DNA from: Buttiauxella sp. B2
Lineage (GTDB): Bacteria > Pseudomonadota > Gammaproteobacteria > Enterobacterales > Enterobacteriaceae
Direction of reading: 5' to 3'
Assembly (NCBI RefSeq): GCF_006376615.1
Contig: NZ_VEXQ01000016.1
Location: 1-64,000, forward strand
Length of the DNA stretch: 64,000 nt
The notes under the pieces are model-generated. The model searched no databases, was not told where the DNA came from, and worked only from the letters and a program-made list of their open reading frames with translations. Positions 27,812-37,434 of this stretch are shown here, one piece after another (the first letter of the stretch is position 1; each line of letters opens with the position of its first letter). Position numbers and translations under genes: made by a program.

Positions 27812-28999
27812 ATGACTGCGAAGCACATTGAAACGGCGCTGGTTAATGCCGGACGCGATAAAAAATTCACCCAAGGTTCAGTTAACAGTGTCATTCAACG
27901 CGCTTCATCGTTGGTGTTTGAAAATGTTGAAGCCAAAAAGCAGGCGACGGCTAACCGCGCTAAAGGCGAGCTATTTTATGGCCGCCGCGGCACCCTCACC
28001 CATTTTTCACTACAAGAGGCTATGTGTGAACTGGAAGGTGGCGCAGGTTGCGCACTTTATCCTTGTGGCGCAGCGGCGGTTGCCAACGCAATTCTGGCAT
28101 TCGTCGAGCATGGCGATAATGTGCTGGTAACTGGCAGCGCTTATGAACCAACCCAGGATTTCTGCACCAAAATCCTCGCCAAACTGGGCGTAACTACCAC
28201 CTGGTTTGACCCAATGATTGGCGCAGGTATTGCTAAACTGGTGCAACCCAATACTAAAGTCGTATTTCTGGAATCCCCTGGCTCTATCACAATGGAAGTA
28301 CATGACATTCCAGCCATTGTTAAGGCAATACGCAGCGTAGCCCCAGAAGCCATTATCATGATTGATAATACTTGGGCGGCAGGAATTCTGTTTAAGGCAC
28401 TGGATTTTGGTATCGATATTTCGATTCAGGCTGGCACCAAGTACCTGATTGGTCATTCAGATGCGATGGTTGGTACTGCGGTTTCCAATGCCCGCTGTTG
28501 GGATCAGCTACGTGAGAACTCTTATCTGATGGGGCAAATGCTGGATGCCGATACGGCCTACATGACCAGCCGAGGTTTACGCACCTTAGGTGTGCGTCTG
28601 CGCCAACATCATGAAAGCAGCTTGAAAATTGCCGAATGGCTGGCGCAGCACCCGCAGGTTGAACGCGTTAATCACCCTGCATTGCCCGGCAGTAAAGGGC
28701 ATGAGTTCTGGAAACGAGACTTTACAGGTAGCAGCGGTTTGTTCTCATTTGTACTGAAAAAGCGTTTAGATAGTGAGCAATATCAAAACTACCTGGACCA
28801 TTTCCACTATTTCAGCATGGCCTATTCCTGGGGAGGCTATGAATCGCTTATCCTAGCCAACCAACCGGAAGAGCTTGCTGAAATTCGCCCGGCGGGAGGA
28901 ATTGACTTCACCGGGACGTTAGTTCGTGTTCATATTGGCCTGGAAAATGTGGATGATCTGATTGCCGATCTAAACGCAGGTTTCCAACGTATCGCCTAA
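27812..28999 (+). CDS. metC: Cystathionine beta-lyase
   Basis: 395 residues from ATG 27812, equal to E. coli MetC; the TTG frame start at 27776 would include the MetJ box. PLP enzyme that splits cystathionine into homocysteine, pyruvate and ammonia. Visible: [13 protein letters not shown] phosphate-binding region, [10 protein letters not shown], and the PLP lysine in [16 protein letters not shown]. Cytoplasmic, methionine pathway. Confidence 0.97.
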   Translation: MTAKHIETALVNAGRDKKFTQGSVNSVIQRASSLVFENVEAKKQATANRAKGELFYGRRGTLTHFSLQEAMCELEGGAGCALYPCGAAAVANAILAFVEHGDNVLVTGSAYEPTQDFCTKILAKLGVTTTWFDPMIGAGIAKLVQPNTKVVFLESPGSITMEVHDIPAIVKAIRSVAPEAIIMIDNTWAAGILFKALDFGIDISIQAGTKYLIGHSDAMVGTAVSNARCWDQLRENSYLMGQMLDADTAYMTSRGLRTLGVRLRQHHESSLKIAEWLAQHPQVERVNHPALPGSKGHEFWKRDFTGSSGLFSFVLKKRLDSEQYQNYLDHFHYFSMAYSWGGYESLILANQPEELAEIRPAGGIDFTGTLVRVHIGLENVDDLIADLNAGFQRIA

Positions 29000-29197
29000 A
29001 ATTGCCAGATGTGGACGCCTGAACGGACAGTTTTTTCTATTTCGTGATGATTTGTTGAGCCTGCGATCAAGATGTCGCAGGCCATTTAGCGTTACACTAT
29101 ATCTCTAAATAAAAGTAAGTTTCTAAAACTAAGGTGCACCTAAGCTAACTGCTTTAGATTCAGGCGTGCCAATTTAAGTTGTTCCACAGGATTTGCC

Positions 29198-29857
29198 ATG
29201 GCTGTTATACACAATATTGTTCAGGCGCTTTGGCAACATGACTTTGCTGCACTCGCGGACCCTCATGTTGTTGGAGTGGTTTATTGCGTCATGTTTGCGA
29301 CGCTGTTTCTCGAAAATGGATTGCTGCCTGCCTCGTTTTTGCCCGGCGACAGTTTGCTATTACTCGCTGGAGCACTAGTAGCAAAAGGGGTCATGGATTT
29401 TGTCCCGACGGTCATTATTTTAACCATGGCGGCAAGTCTCGGTTGCTGGTTAAGCTATGCGCAAGGCCGCTGGCTGGGTAATACCAAAGCAGTGAAAAGT
29501 TGGCTGCGGCAGTTGCCGCCACAGTATCATCAACGTGCAACGGTAATGTTCGACCGACACGGTTTATTCGCCCTGCTAGCCGGGCGTTTTCTGGCGTTTG
29601 TGCGCACATTATTGCCAACAATGGCGGGGATCTCCGGGCTTAGTAACCGCCGCTTCCAGGTGTTTAACTGGTTAAGTGGACTGCTATGGGTCGGTAGCGT
29701 GAGCAGCTTGGGTTATGCTCTGAGCATGATTCCGTTTGTGAAACGCCACGAAGACCAGGTAATGACCTGTCTGATGATCCTACCAATGGTGCTGCTGGTT
29801 GCGGGCCTGGTTGGAACAGTGTTTGTGGTTATCAGGAAAAAATTTAATCCTGCGTAA
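29198..29857 (+). CDS. yghB: DedA-family inner-membrane protein YghB
   Basis: 219 residues, the E. coli YghB length. SNARE-associated/DedA (VTT) domain: [22 protein letters not shown], the membrane-entering [18 protein letters not shown] motif, and four or more hydrophobic segments. The family takes part in membrane homeostasis and probably undecaprenyl-phosphate or lipid recycling. Follows metC as in E. coli. Confidence 0.95.
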   Translation: MAVIHNIVQALWQHDFAALADPHVVGVVYCVMFATLFLENGLLPASFLPGDSLLLLAGALVAKGVMDFVPTVIILTMAASLGCWLSYAQGRWLGNTKAVKSWLRQLPPQYHQRATVMFDRHGLFALLAGRFLAFVRTLLPTMAGISGLSNRRFQVFNWLSGLLWVGSVSSLGYALSMIPFVKRHEDQVMTCLMILPMVLLVAGLVGTVFVVIRKKFNPA

Positions 29858-29867
29858 GCAATTACAA

Positions 29868-29892
29868 AGTGGATAATATCGAATTATCCACT
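29868..29892. terminator. Bidirectional hairpin between yghB and yqhC
   Basis: AGTGGATAAT / ATTATCCACT perfect 10-bp stem with a 5-base loop, located between the convergent stops. Confidence 0.7.
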
Positions 29893-29904
29893 CTGCAATT
29901 CCTG

Positions 29905-30795
29905 CTATATCATCCTCATCCGAGCAGCATCTTCCCCCGGCGTCACACCAAAGTAGCGCTTAAACTCACGGCTAAATTGCGATGCGCTTTCATAGCCTAC
30001 GCGAATTGCCGCAGTGCTGGCCTTCATCCCATCATGCAAAATCAGCATCCGCGCTTTATGCAGACGATAGCTCTTGAGATATTGCAACGGCGAGGTACTG
30101 GTAACGGACTTAAAGTTGTGATGGAACGCCGAGACGCTCATGTTCGCTTCTGCGGCCAATTGATCGACTGAAAGGTTCTCGGTGTATTGCGTTTCAATAC
30201 GCCTGAGCACACGACTTATCAGGCTGAAATGCGTTTGCCGGCTTACCAACGCCAGCAGTGCCGCACCGCACGACCCCACCAGTATGTGATAGAGAATCTC
30301 GCGGATAATTTGTTTACCCAAAATACGCGCATCAAGAGGGTGTTCGAGCACATCCAATAAACGTTCAGCCGCGCAGAGAATTTCTTCAGAAAGCTTAGCG
30401 GAGTTAATCCCGGTTGAGCAGGTTTGCGGGTGCAATAAATCATCCTCGCCGATATCCATCAGCAAGTCCTGAAGCTGCAAAATATCGATATTAATACGCA
30501 CACCAGCCAGTGGTACATCAGGCGTGGCGAAGGTTTCACATTCAAACGGCAGTGGAACAGTAAGCAGCAGGTATTCGTTAGCATCGTAGCGAAAAATACG
30601 ATCGTTCAAATAACCCGTTTTATGACCGGAAAAGAGAATAATGATCCCCGGTTCATACATGACCGGCGTGCGGGCATAAGGCTTAGTGCCATACAATAAA
30701 TTCACATTAGGCAGGGAACTCAGGCCACTATTATCTTTTTGTATCAAAGAATTAATCTTATCCGTTAATTGCTGGCAAATCGCTTCCCGCTTCAT
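29905..30795 (-). CDS. yqhC: AraC-family activator of yqhD-dkgA
   Basis: 296 residues from ATG 30795; a GTG at 30810 is the alternative. N-terminal AraC_N domain ([22 protein letters not shown]) and a C-terminal double HTH ([41 protein letters not shown]). In E. coli YqhC senses reactive aldehydes and activates yqhD and dkgA, which lie divergently here in the same order. Confidence 0.96.
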   Translation of the reverse strand: MKREAICQQLTDKINSLIQKDNSGLSSLPNVNLLYGTKPYARTPVMYEPGIIILFSGHKTGYLNDRIFRYDANEYLLLTVPLPFECETFATPDVPLAGVRINIDILQLQDLLMDIGEDDLLHPQTCSTGINSAKLSEEILCAAERLLDVLEHPLDARILGKQIIREILYHILVGSCGAALLALVSRQTHFSLISRVLRRIETQYTENLSVDQLAAEANMSVSAFHHNFKSVTSTSPLQYLKSYRLHKARMLILHDGMKASTAAIRVGYESASQFSREFKRYFGVTPGEDAARMRMI

Positions 30796-30986
30796 ATCCT
30801 GCCGCTCCACAAGGTTTTTCTGACAGTATCAGTGTGCAACTAATTTTATCATTCCTCCAGTCACCAGGAGAAATAGGCAAGACAAAGGCAGGAATAAGCA
30901 TTGAGGGATAGCGGTCACGGGTCGACAATGGGTACCATCAAATTCGATAAGCAATGTCTTTAATAAGCCACTACGGGAAATTAATA

Positions 30987-32150
30987 ATGAACAACTTCAA
31001 CCTACATACCCCGACTCGCATCCTGTTTGGTAAAGGTGCCATTTCTGAATTGCGCGCACAAATTCCAACCGATGCCCGTGTACTGATTACTTACGGCGGC
31101 GGCAGCGTGAAGAAAAATGGCGTACTGGACCAGGTTTACGCCGCACTCGAAGGGCTGGACGTGCTGGAGTTTAGCGGCATAGAACCTAACCCAACTTACG
31201 AAACACTGATGAAAGCCGTGGAAGTCGTGCGCCAACAGAAAGTGACTTTCCTGTTAGCGGTCGGTGGTGGTTCTGTGCTGGACGGTACTAAATTTATCGC
31301 AGCGGCAGCTAACTACCCACTCAATCAAGATCCGTGGAATATCTTGCTGACTCGCGGTGATGACGTTAAAAGCGCAATCCCGATGGGTTCGGTGTTGACG
31401 CTTCCTGCAACCGGTTCTGAATCTAACAAAGGCGCGGTTGTTTCTCGCCGTTCAACAGGTGACAAACAGGCATTTATGTCTGAACACGTGCAGCCTGTAT
31501 TCGCCGTTCTTGACCCGGTTTATACCTACACTTTGCCACCGCGTCAGGTCGCAAACGGCGTGGTTGATGCGTTTGTCCATACCGTTGAGCAGTACATCAC
31601 CTATCCGGTGAATGCCAAAGTGCAAGACCGCTTTGCCGAAGGCATTCTGCTAACGCTGGTTGAAGACGGCCCGAAAGCGCTGGAAGAGCCAGAAAACTAT
31701 GACGTGCGTGCCAACGTAATGTGGGCTGCGACCATGGCGTTAAACGGCCTGATTGGTGCTGGCGTACCGCAGGACTGGGCAACGCATATGCTGGGTCACG
31801 AACTGACGGCGATGCATGGCCTGGATCATGCTCAGACTCTGGCAGTCGTTCTGCCTTCTTTGCTGAATGAAAAACGTAACGAAAAACGCGGCAAACTGCT
31901 GCAATACGCTGAGCGTGTATGGAATATCACCGACGGCTCCGAAGAAGAACGTATTGATGCGGCAATTGATGCAACACGTAATTTCTTCGAGCAAATGGGT
32001 GCACCAACTCGCCTGTCCGCTTACGGTCTGGATGGCAGCTCAATCCCGGCATTGCTGGTTAAACTGGAAGAAAAAGGCATGACGCAACTGGGTGAAAATC
32101 AGGACATCACTCTGGATGTGAGCCGTCGTATTTACGAAGCTGCACGCTAA
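30987..32150 (+). CDS. yqhD: NADPH-dependent aldehyde/alcohol reductase YqhD
   Basis: 387 residues from ATG 30987 (upstream frame to 30954 rejected; family length and the GGGAAAT site fit the later start). Iron-type alcohol dehydrogenase fold; reduces methylglyoxal, malondialdehyde and other aldehydes with NADPH. NADP-binding ITYGGGSVKKNGVLDQV and AVGGGSVLDGTKF; metal His residues in HMLGHELTAMHGLDHAQTLA. Confidence 0.97.
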   Translation: MNNFNLHTPTRILFGKGAISELRAQIPTDARVLITYGGGSVKKNGVLDQVYAALEGLDVLEFSGIEPNPTYETLMKAVEVVRQQKVTFLLAVGGGSVLDGTKFIAAAANYPLNQDPWNILLTRGDDVKSAIPMGSVLTLPATGSESNKGAVVSRRSTGDKQAFMSEHVQPVFAVLDPVYTYTLPPRQVANGVVDAFVHTVEQYITYPVNAKVQDRFAEGILLTLVEDGPKALEEPENYDVRANVMWAATMALNGLIGAGVPQDWATHMLGHELTAMHGLDHAQTLAVVLPSLLNEKRNEKRGKLLQYAERVWNITDGSEEERIDAAIDATRNFFEQMGAPTRLSAYGLDGSSIPALLVKLEEKGMTQLGENQDITLDVSRRIYEAAR

Positions 32151-32256
32151 GTAATTTAGCCCTTTTGTTTTCGTTTTTGAGTATTTGGTCCAGACTTAAA
32201 TGCATTATTACGCTGGGGCATAGCCCCAGTCGTATCATTTGATTAAGGAGGAATAC

Positions 32257-33084
32257 ATGGCAAACCCAACTATAATCAAGCTCCAGGATGGGAATGTGAT
32301 GCCACAATTAGGTCTCGGCGTCTGGCAAGCCAGCAACGACCAGGTCCTGATTGCAATCAATAAAGCGCTGGAAGTCGGCTATCGCTCCATTGATACCGCG
32401 GCCGCGTACAAAAATGAAGACGGCGTGGGCAACGCGCTAAAACATGCCGGAATTCCGCGTGATGAACTGTTTATCACCACCAAGCTGTGGAATGACGATC
32501 AGCAACGTCCGCGTCAGGCACTGGAAGAAAGCCTCGAAAAACTACAGTTGGATTATGTCGATCTGTATTTGATGCACTGGCCAGTGCCCAGCAAAGATCA
32601 TTATGTTGAAGCCTGGAAAGGACTGATTGAGCTGCAAAAACAGGGGCTCGCCAAAAGTATCGGCGTCTGTAATTTCCAACTCAACCATCTCCAGCGTTTG
32701 ATTGATGAAACGGGTGTTTCACCGGTTATCAACCAGATTGAACTGCATCCATTGCTGCAACAACGCCAGCTTCATTCCTGGAATGCGACTCACAAGATCC
32801 AGACCGAATCCTGGAGCCCGTTGGCTCAAGGTGGCGAAGGCGTGTTTGATAAGAAAATCATCCGCGATCTGGCGGACAAATACGGTAAAACTCCGGCGCA
32901 GATTGTTATTCGTTGGCACCTGGATAGCGGCCTGGTGGTGATTCCGAAGTCAGTTACGCCATCGCGCATTGCAGAGAACTTCGACGTATTTGATTTCCGA
33001 CTGGATAAAGACGAGTTAGGCGAGATTGCGAAGTTGGATAGCGGCAAGCGATTGGGGCCAGATCCCGACGTATTTGGCGGCTGA
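32257..33084 (+). CDS. dkgA: 2,5-diketo-D-gluconate reductase A / methylglyoxal reductase
   Basis: 275 residues from ATG 32257 behind AAGGAGGAATAC, a near-ideal ribosome site. AKR family: catalytic Tyr in DTAAAYKNEDGVG, Lys in TTKLWND, His in LMHWPVP, NADPH loop VVIPKSVTPSRIAENFDVF. Acts with YqhD in aldehyde detoxification; co-regulated by YqhC. This is the last gene with E. coli 68-min order; the map jumps after it. Confidence 0.97.
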   Translation: MANPTIIKLQDGNVMPQLGLGVWQASNDQVLIAINKALEVGYRSIDTAAAYKNEDGVGNALKHAGIPRDELFITTKLWNDDQQRPRQALEESLEKLQLDYVDLYLMHWPVPSKDHYVEAWKGLIELQKQGLAKSIGVCNFQLNHLQRLIDETGVSPVINQIELHPLLQQRQLHSWNATHKIQTESWSPLAQGGEGVFDKKIIRDLADKYGKTPAQIVIRWHLDSGLVVIPKSVTPSRIAENFDVFDFRLDKDELGEIAKLDSGKRLGPDPDVFGG

Positions 33085-33099
33085 TCTTTAAAATAATCC

Positions 33100-33142
33100 T
33101 CATCCCGGCCCTTATCCTGATGGAAAAGAGCCGGGTGATTTT
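33100..33142 (+). terminator. Terminator of dkgA
   Basis: CCCGGC / GCCGGG core stem (33104-33109 with 33130-33135) extended by TCA/TGA, then TTTT. It overlaps the stop of the convergent cupin gene. Confidence 0.6.
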
Positions 33143-33923
33143 AAGGGTGAAAATTCACCCACTTTTGGCTTGCTAGTCCCGGTTTCGAAATAAACTGAAA
33201 TCGTGCAGGATCCTCAATAAACTGCTGATACAGCGGACCATCGGTAATCCCAAATTCGGTATAACAACGCGGCGAAGTCACCTGCAAACGCCCCGGCATA
33301 TAATGGCGATTATGCTGCCAGGCGATGTGTTCATCCTGCAACAGCGGATACCACGCCAGCCCTTTATACGCCCGTACAGCATCATATTCGAAACCATATT
33401 CTCTGTCGCACCAGGCACCAAACGTCAACGGTTCATCGGGTGATGCGGAAATAGTGGCATGCGCCCAACCTGGTGGTACCAGCACTTTTTCGCCAGGCCC
33501 TGCACAAACGGCAAAACAGCGTCCCGGATCGTCAGCGACATTTTCCTGCATGTAGATAATCGCTTTTCCCTGCCAGATTTCATAAAGCTCTGGAGGCGAC
33601 CAGCCGCTGTGGCTGCTGATTCGGTGAATATGCCCCTGGCTGCGAATCGGTTCATCGCCCAATTGCCCGGAAGCGTAAGTCACCACGCCAAACAGCAGCA
33701 TGCGCTTTCGAAGTTCTTCACGATCCTGCAAGCGCGCCACATCCATGACGATCGCATAAACATCTTCCGGCCCTTTGCAGTGCGGATCGCGCAGTGATGC
33801 ACGGATCTGATCAAGCTTACGGATTTCTGGTACCGGCCCGATAACTTCTTCGCCGTAGCTAAACCCCATAGGATGGTGGTGGATCTTCATATCCAACCCA
33901 AAACTCAGGTGCGGTTCAGCCAT
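33141..33923 (-). CDS. Cupin-type phosphoglucose isomerase-like protein, first of a pair
   Basis: 260 residues from ATG 33923, which overlaps the stop of the upstream gene by 8 bp (coupled). The longer frame to 34031 lies inside that gene and is rejected. Cupin metal ligands fit the archaeal-type phosphoglucose isomerase family (PF06560): QGHIHRISSHSGWSPPELYEIW gives two or three His and a Glu, and VPPGWAHATIS the last His. The family interconverts glucose-6-P and fructose-6-P, or related aldose/ketose phosphates. An enterobacterium already has pgi, so the true substrate is probably a different sugar phosphate. Confidence 0.8.
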   Translation of the reverse strand: MAEPHLSFGLDMKIHHHPMGFSYGEEVIGPVPEIRKLDQIRASLRDPHCKGPEDVYAIVMDVARLQDREELRKRMLLFGVVTYASGQLGDEPIRSQGHIHRISSHSGWSPPELYEIWQGKAIIYMQENVADDPGRCFAVCAGPGEKVLVPPGWAHATISASPDEPLTFGAWCDREYGFEYDAVRAYKGLAWYPLLQDEHIAWQHNRHYMPGRLQVTSPRCYTEFGITDGPLYQQFIEDPARFQFISKPGLASQKWVNFHP

Positions 33924-34479
33924 TTTGCACCTCTTTGGCCTGAATTTTTCCGTCCTGCAAAACAACGCGCAATGAAAAGCCCTGCGCCAGAGCAGCGTAA
34001 TCATGTCCGGCAATACTCGGCCAGACGGCAAGTGCTGAGAGAACTTCCGTTCCGGTGTTGATCAAGCGATGTGCGGTAAATCCAGGAATAATATGCACGG
34101 AGCCTGGCGATACTTGTTCAAGCCGCGCTTCGCCCTGCTCGTTCTGAAGCAGTAATAATCCGCTACCACGCAAGCCGAAGTACACCTCGCCTTGCTCACG
34201 ACGTTGATGGAAATGCCCGCGAGTCATATAAAACTCATCACCAACACGTCCTGGATTCAAATGCGTAGTGCCGACGAAAAGCTCGCCTTCCCCCTGTGGC
34301 GATTTCAGCATCTCAACTTGATAGATTGTCGTTTCTGAGGGGATCGACTGCCAGGTAATTTGATCGTGGAATACGCCAGCAAGATCACCGCAATGCGTGA
34401 TCTTAGTGATCATATCTTCAGCCGTGAAATGGCCATTAAGGAATGCCACACCAGGTGGCAAGCTGACAGGAATATTCAT
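33916..34479 (-). CDS. Cupin-type phosphoglucose isomerase-like protein, second of a pair
   Basis: 187 residues from ATG 34479 with GGAG 8 bp upstream; this is the usual size of cupin PGI. Metal-binding motif RGHFHQRREQGEVYFGLRG (His, His, Glu) and IIPGFTAHRLIN (His). Paralogous to the next gene but shorter. It follows rihC by about 100 bp on the same strand, so rihC and the cupin pair may be one operon linking nucleoside-derived ribose to a sugar-phosphate isomerisation (inference). Confidence 0.82.
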   Translation of the reverse strand: MNIPVSLPPGVAFLNGHFTAEDMITKITHCGDLAGVFHDQITWQSIPSETTIYQVEMLKSPQGEGELFVGTTHLNPGRVGDEFYMTRGHFHQRREQGEVYFGLRGSGLLLLQNEQGEARLEQVSPGSVHIIPGFTAHRLINTGTEVLSALAVWPSIAGHDYAALAQGFSLRVVLQDGKIQAKEVQNG

Positions 34480-34582
34480 TTTGTTTCTCCGGCCCAAGGA
34501 GAACTGCACAATCAGCATAACAGGTTAATCGATTAACCCTATTATCAGGCCGAAGAAAGTAGATCTGTGTCGCGTTAATTAA

Positions 34583-35500
34583 TCAGGGAGCCAACACCAG
34601 CACTTCTGCAACCCAGCGCTGGAAACCAGCTATATCCAGATCCAGCGCCACATGGGCGTTTGGTTCGCGCTGGTAGCGCTGTTCTATATCCACAACCGTA
34701 GTACCCGCCGTGAATTCACCGCGAGTTTCCACCGCGACAAAGCACGGTTTGGTATGGAACAATTCTGGTTTCACCAGCCAGGCGATAGCGCAGAGGTCAT
34801 GCATTCTCAAACCCGCCGACATACTGCCGCTGCGATAATGACTAAACAGCGCGTGCAGCATTTTCCCGGTTTGATTCAGGTTTGGGAGCGTTGTCAGATA
34901 TTCTGGGCTGAGCATCGCCTGATTGGTGACGTCCAGACCGCACATCACGATTTCCAGCCCGCTTTCAAACACGCGCGCCGCTGCTTCCGGGTCAATGGCG
35001 ATATTAAATTCCGCATTTGGCGTGAAGTTGCCGCGTCCCGCCGAACCGCCCATGATAACCAGGCGTTTGATCTTCGCTTTGCATTCCGGATACTGGATGA
35101 GCAATAGCGCAATATTAGTTAATGGACCAATTGCCACCAGCGTGATGGTTTCAGGACTTGCATTTAAACATTCATAAATGGCCTGAAAAGCGGGTTTATC
35201 CAATGGTTTGCGCTGATGTTCAACGAATGCGTAACCCTCCATACCAGACTGGCCATGTACATAAGCGGCATCGCGCAGTTTACGCACCAACGGGGCTGCG
35301 GCACCTTTGGCAACCGGAATGTTCTTCTGCCAGAAGTGCATAAGCTGTAGAGCATTACGCGTGGTTTTCTCAACGCTAACGTTCCCGGCGACCGTCGTCA
35401 GAAGTTTTAAATCAAGCTGTGGGGCAAAAAGTGCCGCTGCAATGGCAACTGCGTCATCGATACCCGGATCGGTGTCGAGAATGATTGAAGTTTTACTCAT
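34583..35500 (-). CDS. rihC: Ribonucleoside hydrolase RihC
   Basis: 305 residues; hydrolyses purine and pyrimidine ribonucleosides to base and ribose. The N-terminal calcium-binding motif [15 protein letters not shown] is intact, as are [11 protein letters not shown] and the active-site segment [14 protein letters not shown]. Colinear with E. coli RihC. In E. coli rihC directly follows ispH on the same strand; here an entire sugar-acid operon separates them. Confidence 0.95.
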   Translation of the reverse strand: MSKTSIILDTDPGIDDAVAIAAALFAPQLDLKLLTTVAGNVSVEKTTRNALQLMHFWQKNIPVAKGAAAPLVRKLRDAAYVHGQSGMEGYAFVEHQRKPLDKPAFQAIYECLNASPETITLVAIGPLTNIALLLIQYPECKAKIKRLVIMGGSAGRGNFTPNAEFNIAIDPEAAARVFESGLEIVMCGLDVTNQAMLSPEYLTTLPNLNQTGKMLHALFSHYRSGSMSAGLRMHDLCAIAWLVKPELFHTKPCFVAVETRGEFTAGTTVVDIEQRYQREPNAHVALDLDIAGFQRWVAEVLVLAP

Positions 35501-35520
35501 AAATTACTCTCTTTAATACC

Positions 35521-35633
35521 CTTTAGCATTCGAGTTGCAGGTAGGCGGCAAGGGAGCTTATCCCCAGGAGCTTACTTTAGTAAGTGACTGGGGTAAGTGA
35601 GTGCAGCCAACACCCCAGGATGACGGGTATATT
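35521..35633. repeat. Enterobacterial intergenic palindromic repeat
   Basis: About 113 bp beginning AGCATTCGAGTTGCAGGTAG and ending GATGACGGGTATA, with an internal hairpin (CCCCAG...CTTACT/AGTAAG...CTGGGG around 35561-35592). I recognise this as a dispersed, non-coding repeat common between genes in Enterobacter, Klebsiella, Serratia and Yersinia. It separates rihC from the divergent GntR regulator, at the boundary of the inserted operon. Confidence 0.75.
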
Positions 35634-35702
35634 AGGTACATACGGTGTGATTAGCTTACTATGTAGCTCATTTCCATGTGCTAACACGACCGAGAAAGTG
35701 TA

Positions 35703-36434
35703 ATGAAGCTCCCACAGGCAAACATTTCAGAATTCGTCACTCAACATCTTGCGCGACGCATTATGCACGGCGATCTCGCGCCGGGGCTTTCACTACCTGG
35801 TGAAAACGAACTGGCTGCCGAATATGAAGTTTCCCGAACTTCGGTACGCAATGCACTCCAGGTTCTGGCGGCGAAGGGGCTTATCTCGATTCAGGCCAAA
35901 AAACGAAGCACAGTGAATACCCGGGAGCAGTGGAGCCTTTTGGATATTGATGTGTTGGGATGGCTAGCAGAAGGTGAACTTGATCTGAAACTGGTTGAGC
36001 AACTGATCGTGACACGTCTGATTTTTGAGCCAAACGTGGCAACGCTTGCTGCACTAAATGCCAACGGACACGATCTAGCCGCCATGGAAGATGCACTTCA
36101 GTTAATGCGTAAAGGCCAACTCGATGCGCAAAGATCTTTGTTTGAAGAAGGTGACATGGCGTTTCACCATGCTTTATTACGCGCCACACATAACCCCTTT
36201 CTTTTAGCGCTAGGCAACGCACTTTCCGCAGCGATGGCGCTCTCCTTTCGACAGACTCTAGAAAAAGACGTGCGTCAGACCAAAGCCGCCGTTGATGAAC
36301 ACTTCCTGCTGTTTGATGCCATTCGCCTTAAACAAGTCGATAAAGCTCGCCTGCAAATGCGCAGCATTTTGCTTAATGCCGCCAAAAAACGCATCTGGCA
36401 AGATCGCCCGGAAATGTTCGATCACATCATTTGA
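35703..36434 (+). CDS. GntR/FadR-family regulator of the oxidative sugar operon (DgoR-like)
   Basis: 243 residues. N-terminal winged HTH (PGENELAAEYEVSRTSVRNAL) and a C-terminal FCD ligand domain with metal-site His residues (FHHALLRATHNPFL; DEHFLLFDAIR). It resembles DgoR, which represses the galactonate genes and is relieved by a pathway intermediate. First gene of the cluster; the palindrome at 36495-36509 between it and the kinase gene is its likely operator. Confidence 0.85.
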   Translation: MKLPQANISEFVTQHLARRIMHGDLAPGLSLPGENELAAEYEVSRTSVRNALQVLAAKGLISIQAKKRSTVNTREQWSLLDIDVLGWLAEGELDLKLVEQLIVTRLIFEPNVATLAALNANGHDLAAMEDALQLMRKGQLDAQRSLFEEGDMAFHHALLRATHNPFLLALGNALSAAMALSFRQTLEKDVRQTKAAVDEHFLLFDAIRLKQVDKARLQMRSILLNAAKKRIWQDRPEMFDHII

Positions 36435-36494
36435 TCACCAACTGACGTAATTTCGATCGCCCTCACACATTGTGGTCTTTTTATGCCTTAAGAT

Positions 36495-36532
36495 TCTTGT
36501 ACTACAAGATTACATGGTTTGTATTACTTGAA
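36495..36532. promoter_or_regulatory. Palindromic operator pair before the KDGal kinase gene
   Basis: TCTTGTA-C-TACAAGA at 36495-36509 is a perfect 15-bp palindrome. A related imperfect copy, GTTTGTATTACTTGA, starts at 36518, 23 bp (about two turns) further on. The TTGTAnTACAA core is of the type bound by GntR/FadR-family regulators. Position just before the operon's first enzyme suggests repression by the 35703 product. Confidence 0.65.
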
Positions 36533-37434
36533 TGAACAATAACTGGATTGCCATCGATTGGGGAACCACTAACTTCCGTGCATTCTTAATGCAAGGAGCA
36601 CAGCAACTTTCCCGTATAAGCCAGACCTGTGGGCTGTTATCCGTCGAAAAAGATCAATTTGCCCCGACTCTGCAATACCTGTTGCAAACGTGGCTTGAGC
36701 AATACGGCAATTTGCCGATTGTGATGGCAGGCATGGTAGGTTCGCAGCAGGGCTGGCATGAAGTACCCTACGTACCTTTGCCGTGCAATGCCCAAGATTT
36801 GGTATCACACACGCTGGCCTTTACCACTCCATGGGGTAGCCCGGCATGGCTGATTCCCGGCGCTAACGCCATCAGTCAGTTTGACCAGCCAGACGTGATG
36901 CGCGGTGAAGAAGTGCAGCTTTTCGGCTTGAGTGCTTTATATCCCGCAGATGAACATTTCGCGTTACTGCCCGGCACGCACAGCAAACATGCGCAACTGC
37001 GCCAGGGCGAGATAACGTCATTCTCCACATTTATGACAGGTGAAATTTTCTCACTGTTATCCCAACATTCTATTCTTGGCCGCGCATTGCCGGAGCAACG
37101 GGAAAATAACGAAGCCTTCCTTCTAGGTGTGAGAACCGCGATGCGGGGTGCGCCCTTCACTCATTTAATCTTTTCAGCACGCACCCGTCGTCTGGTGGGT
37201 GAAATAAACGAAGCCCACGTCCACAGCTATCTGTCTGGTTTAACCATCGGTTACGAATTGCAGGCGCTCCCCACAGGGCAACTCGCGTGGGTAGTTGGCA
37301 GCCCCTCGCTGACCGCCCGCTATGAGCTTGCGGCAAGCCAGATGGATCTGAATCTTTCTCCGGTCAATGGTCATGAATGTTTCATTCATGGCCTGTGGCA
37401 CCTATTCACCCAGCTCCAGGGAAATCAATCATGA
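36532..37434 (+). CDS. dgoK: 2-dehydro-3-deoxygalactonokinase
   Basis: 300 residues; phosphorylates 2-keto-3-deoxygalactonate (KDGal) at O6. N-terminal ATPase motif IAIDWGTTNFRAFLM, then AGMVGSQQGWHEVPYVPLP and the GTHSKHA phosphate loop, all typical of DgoK. The ribosome site is weak (no strong GGAG), which is unusual for the first enzyme gene. Overlaps the aldolase gene by ATGA. Confidence 0.93.
   Translation: MNNNWIAIDWGTTNFRAFLMQGAQQLSRISQTCGLLSVEKDQFAPTLQYLLQTWLEQYGNLPIVMAGMVGSQQGWHEVPYVPLPCNAQDLVSHTLAFTTPWGSPAWLIPGANAISQFDQPDVMRGEEVQLFGLSALYPADEHFALLPGTHSKHAQLRQGEITSFSTFMTGEIFSLLSQHSILGRALPEQRENNEAFLLGVRTAMRGAPFTHLIFSARTRRLVGEINEAHVHSYLSGLTIGYELQALPTGQLAWVVGSPSLTARYELAASQMDLNLSPVNGHECFIHGLWHLFTQLQGNQS

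Noticed and set aside
33923-34031. Longer N-terminus for the first cupin gene
   Set aside because: It would lie wholly inside the upstream cupin gene in another frame and has no family similarity; ATG 33923 in the 8-bp overlap is better.
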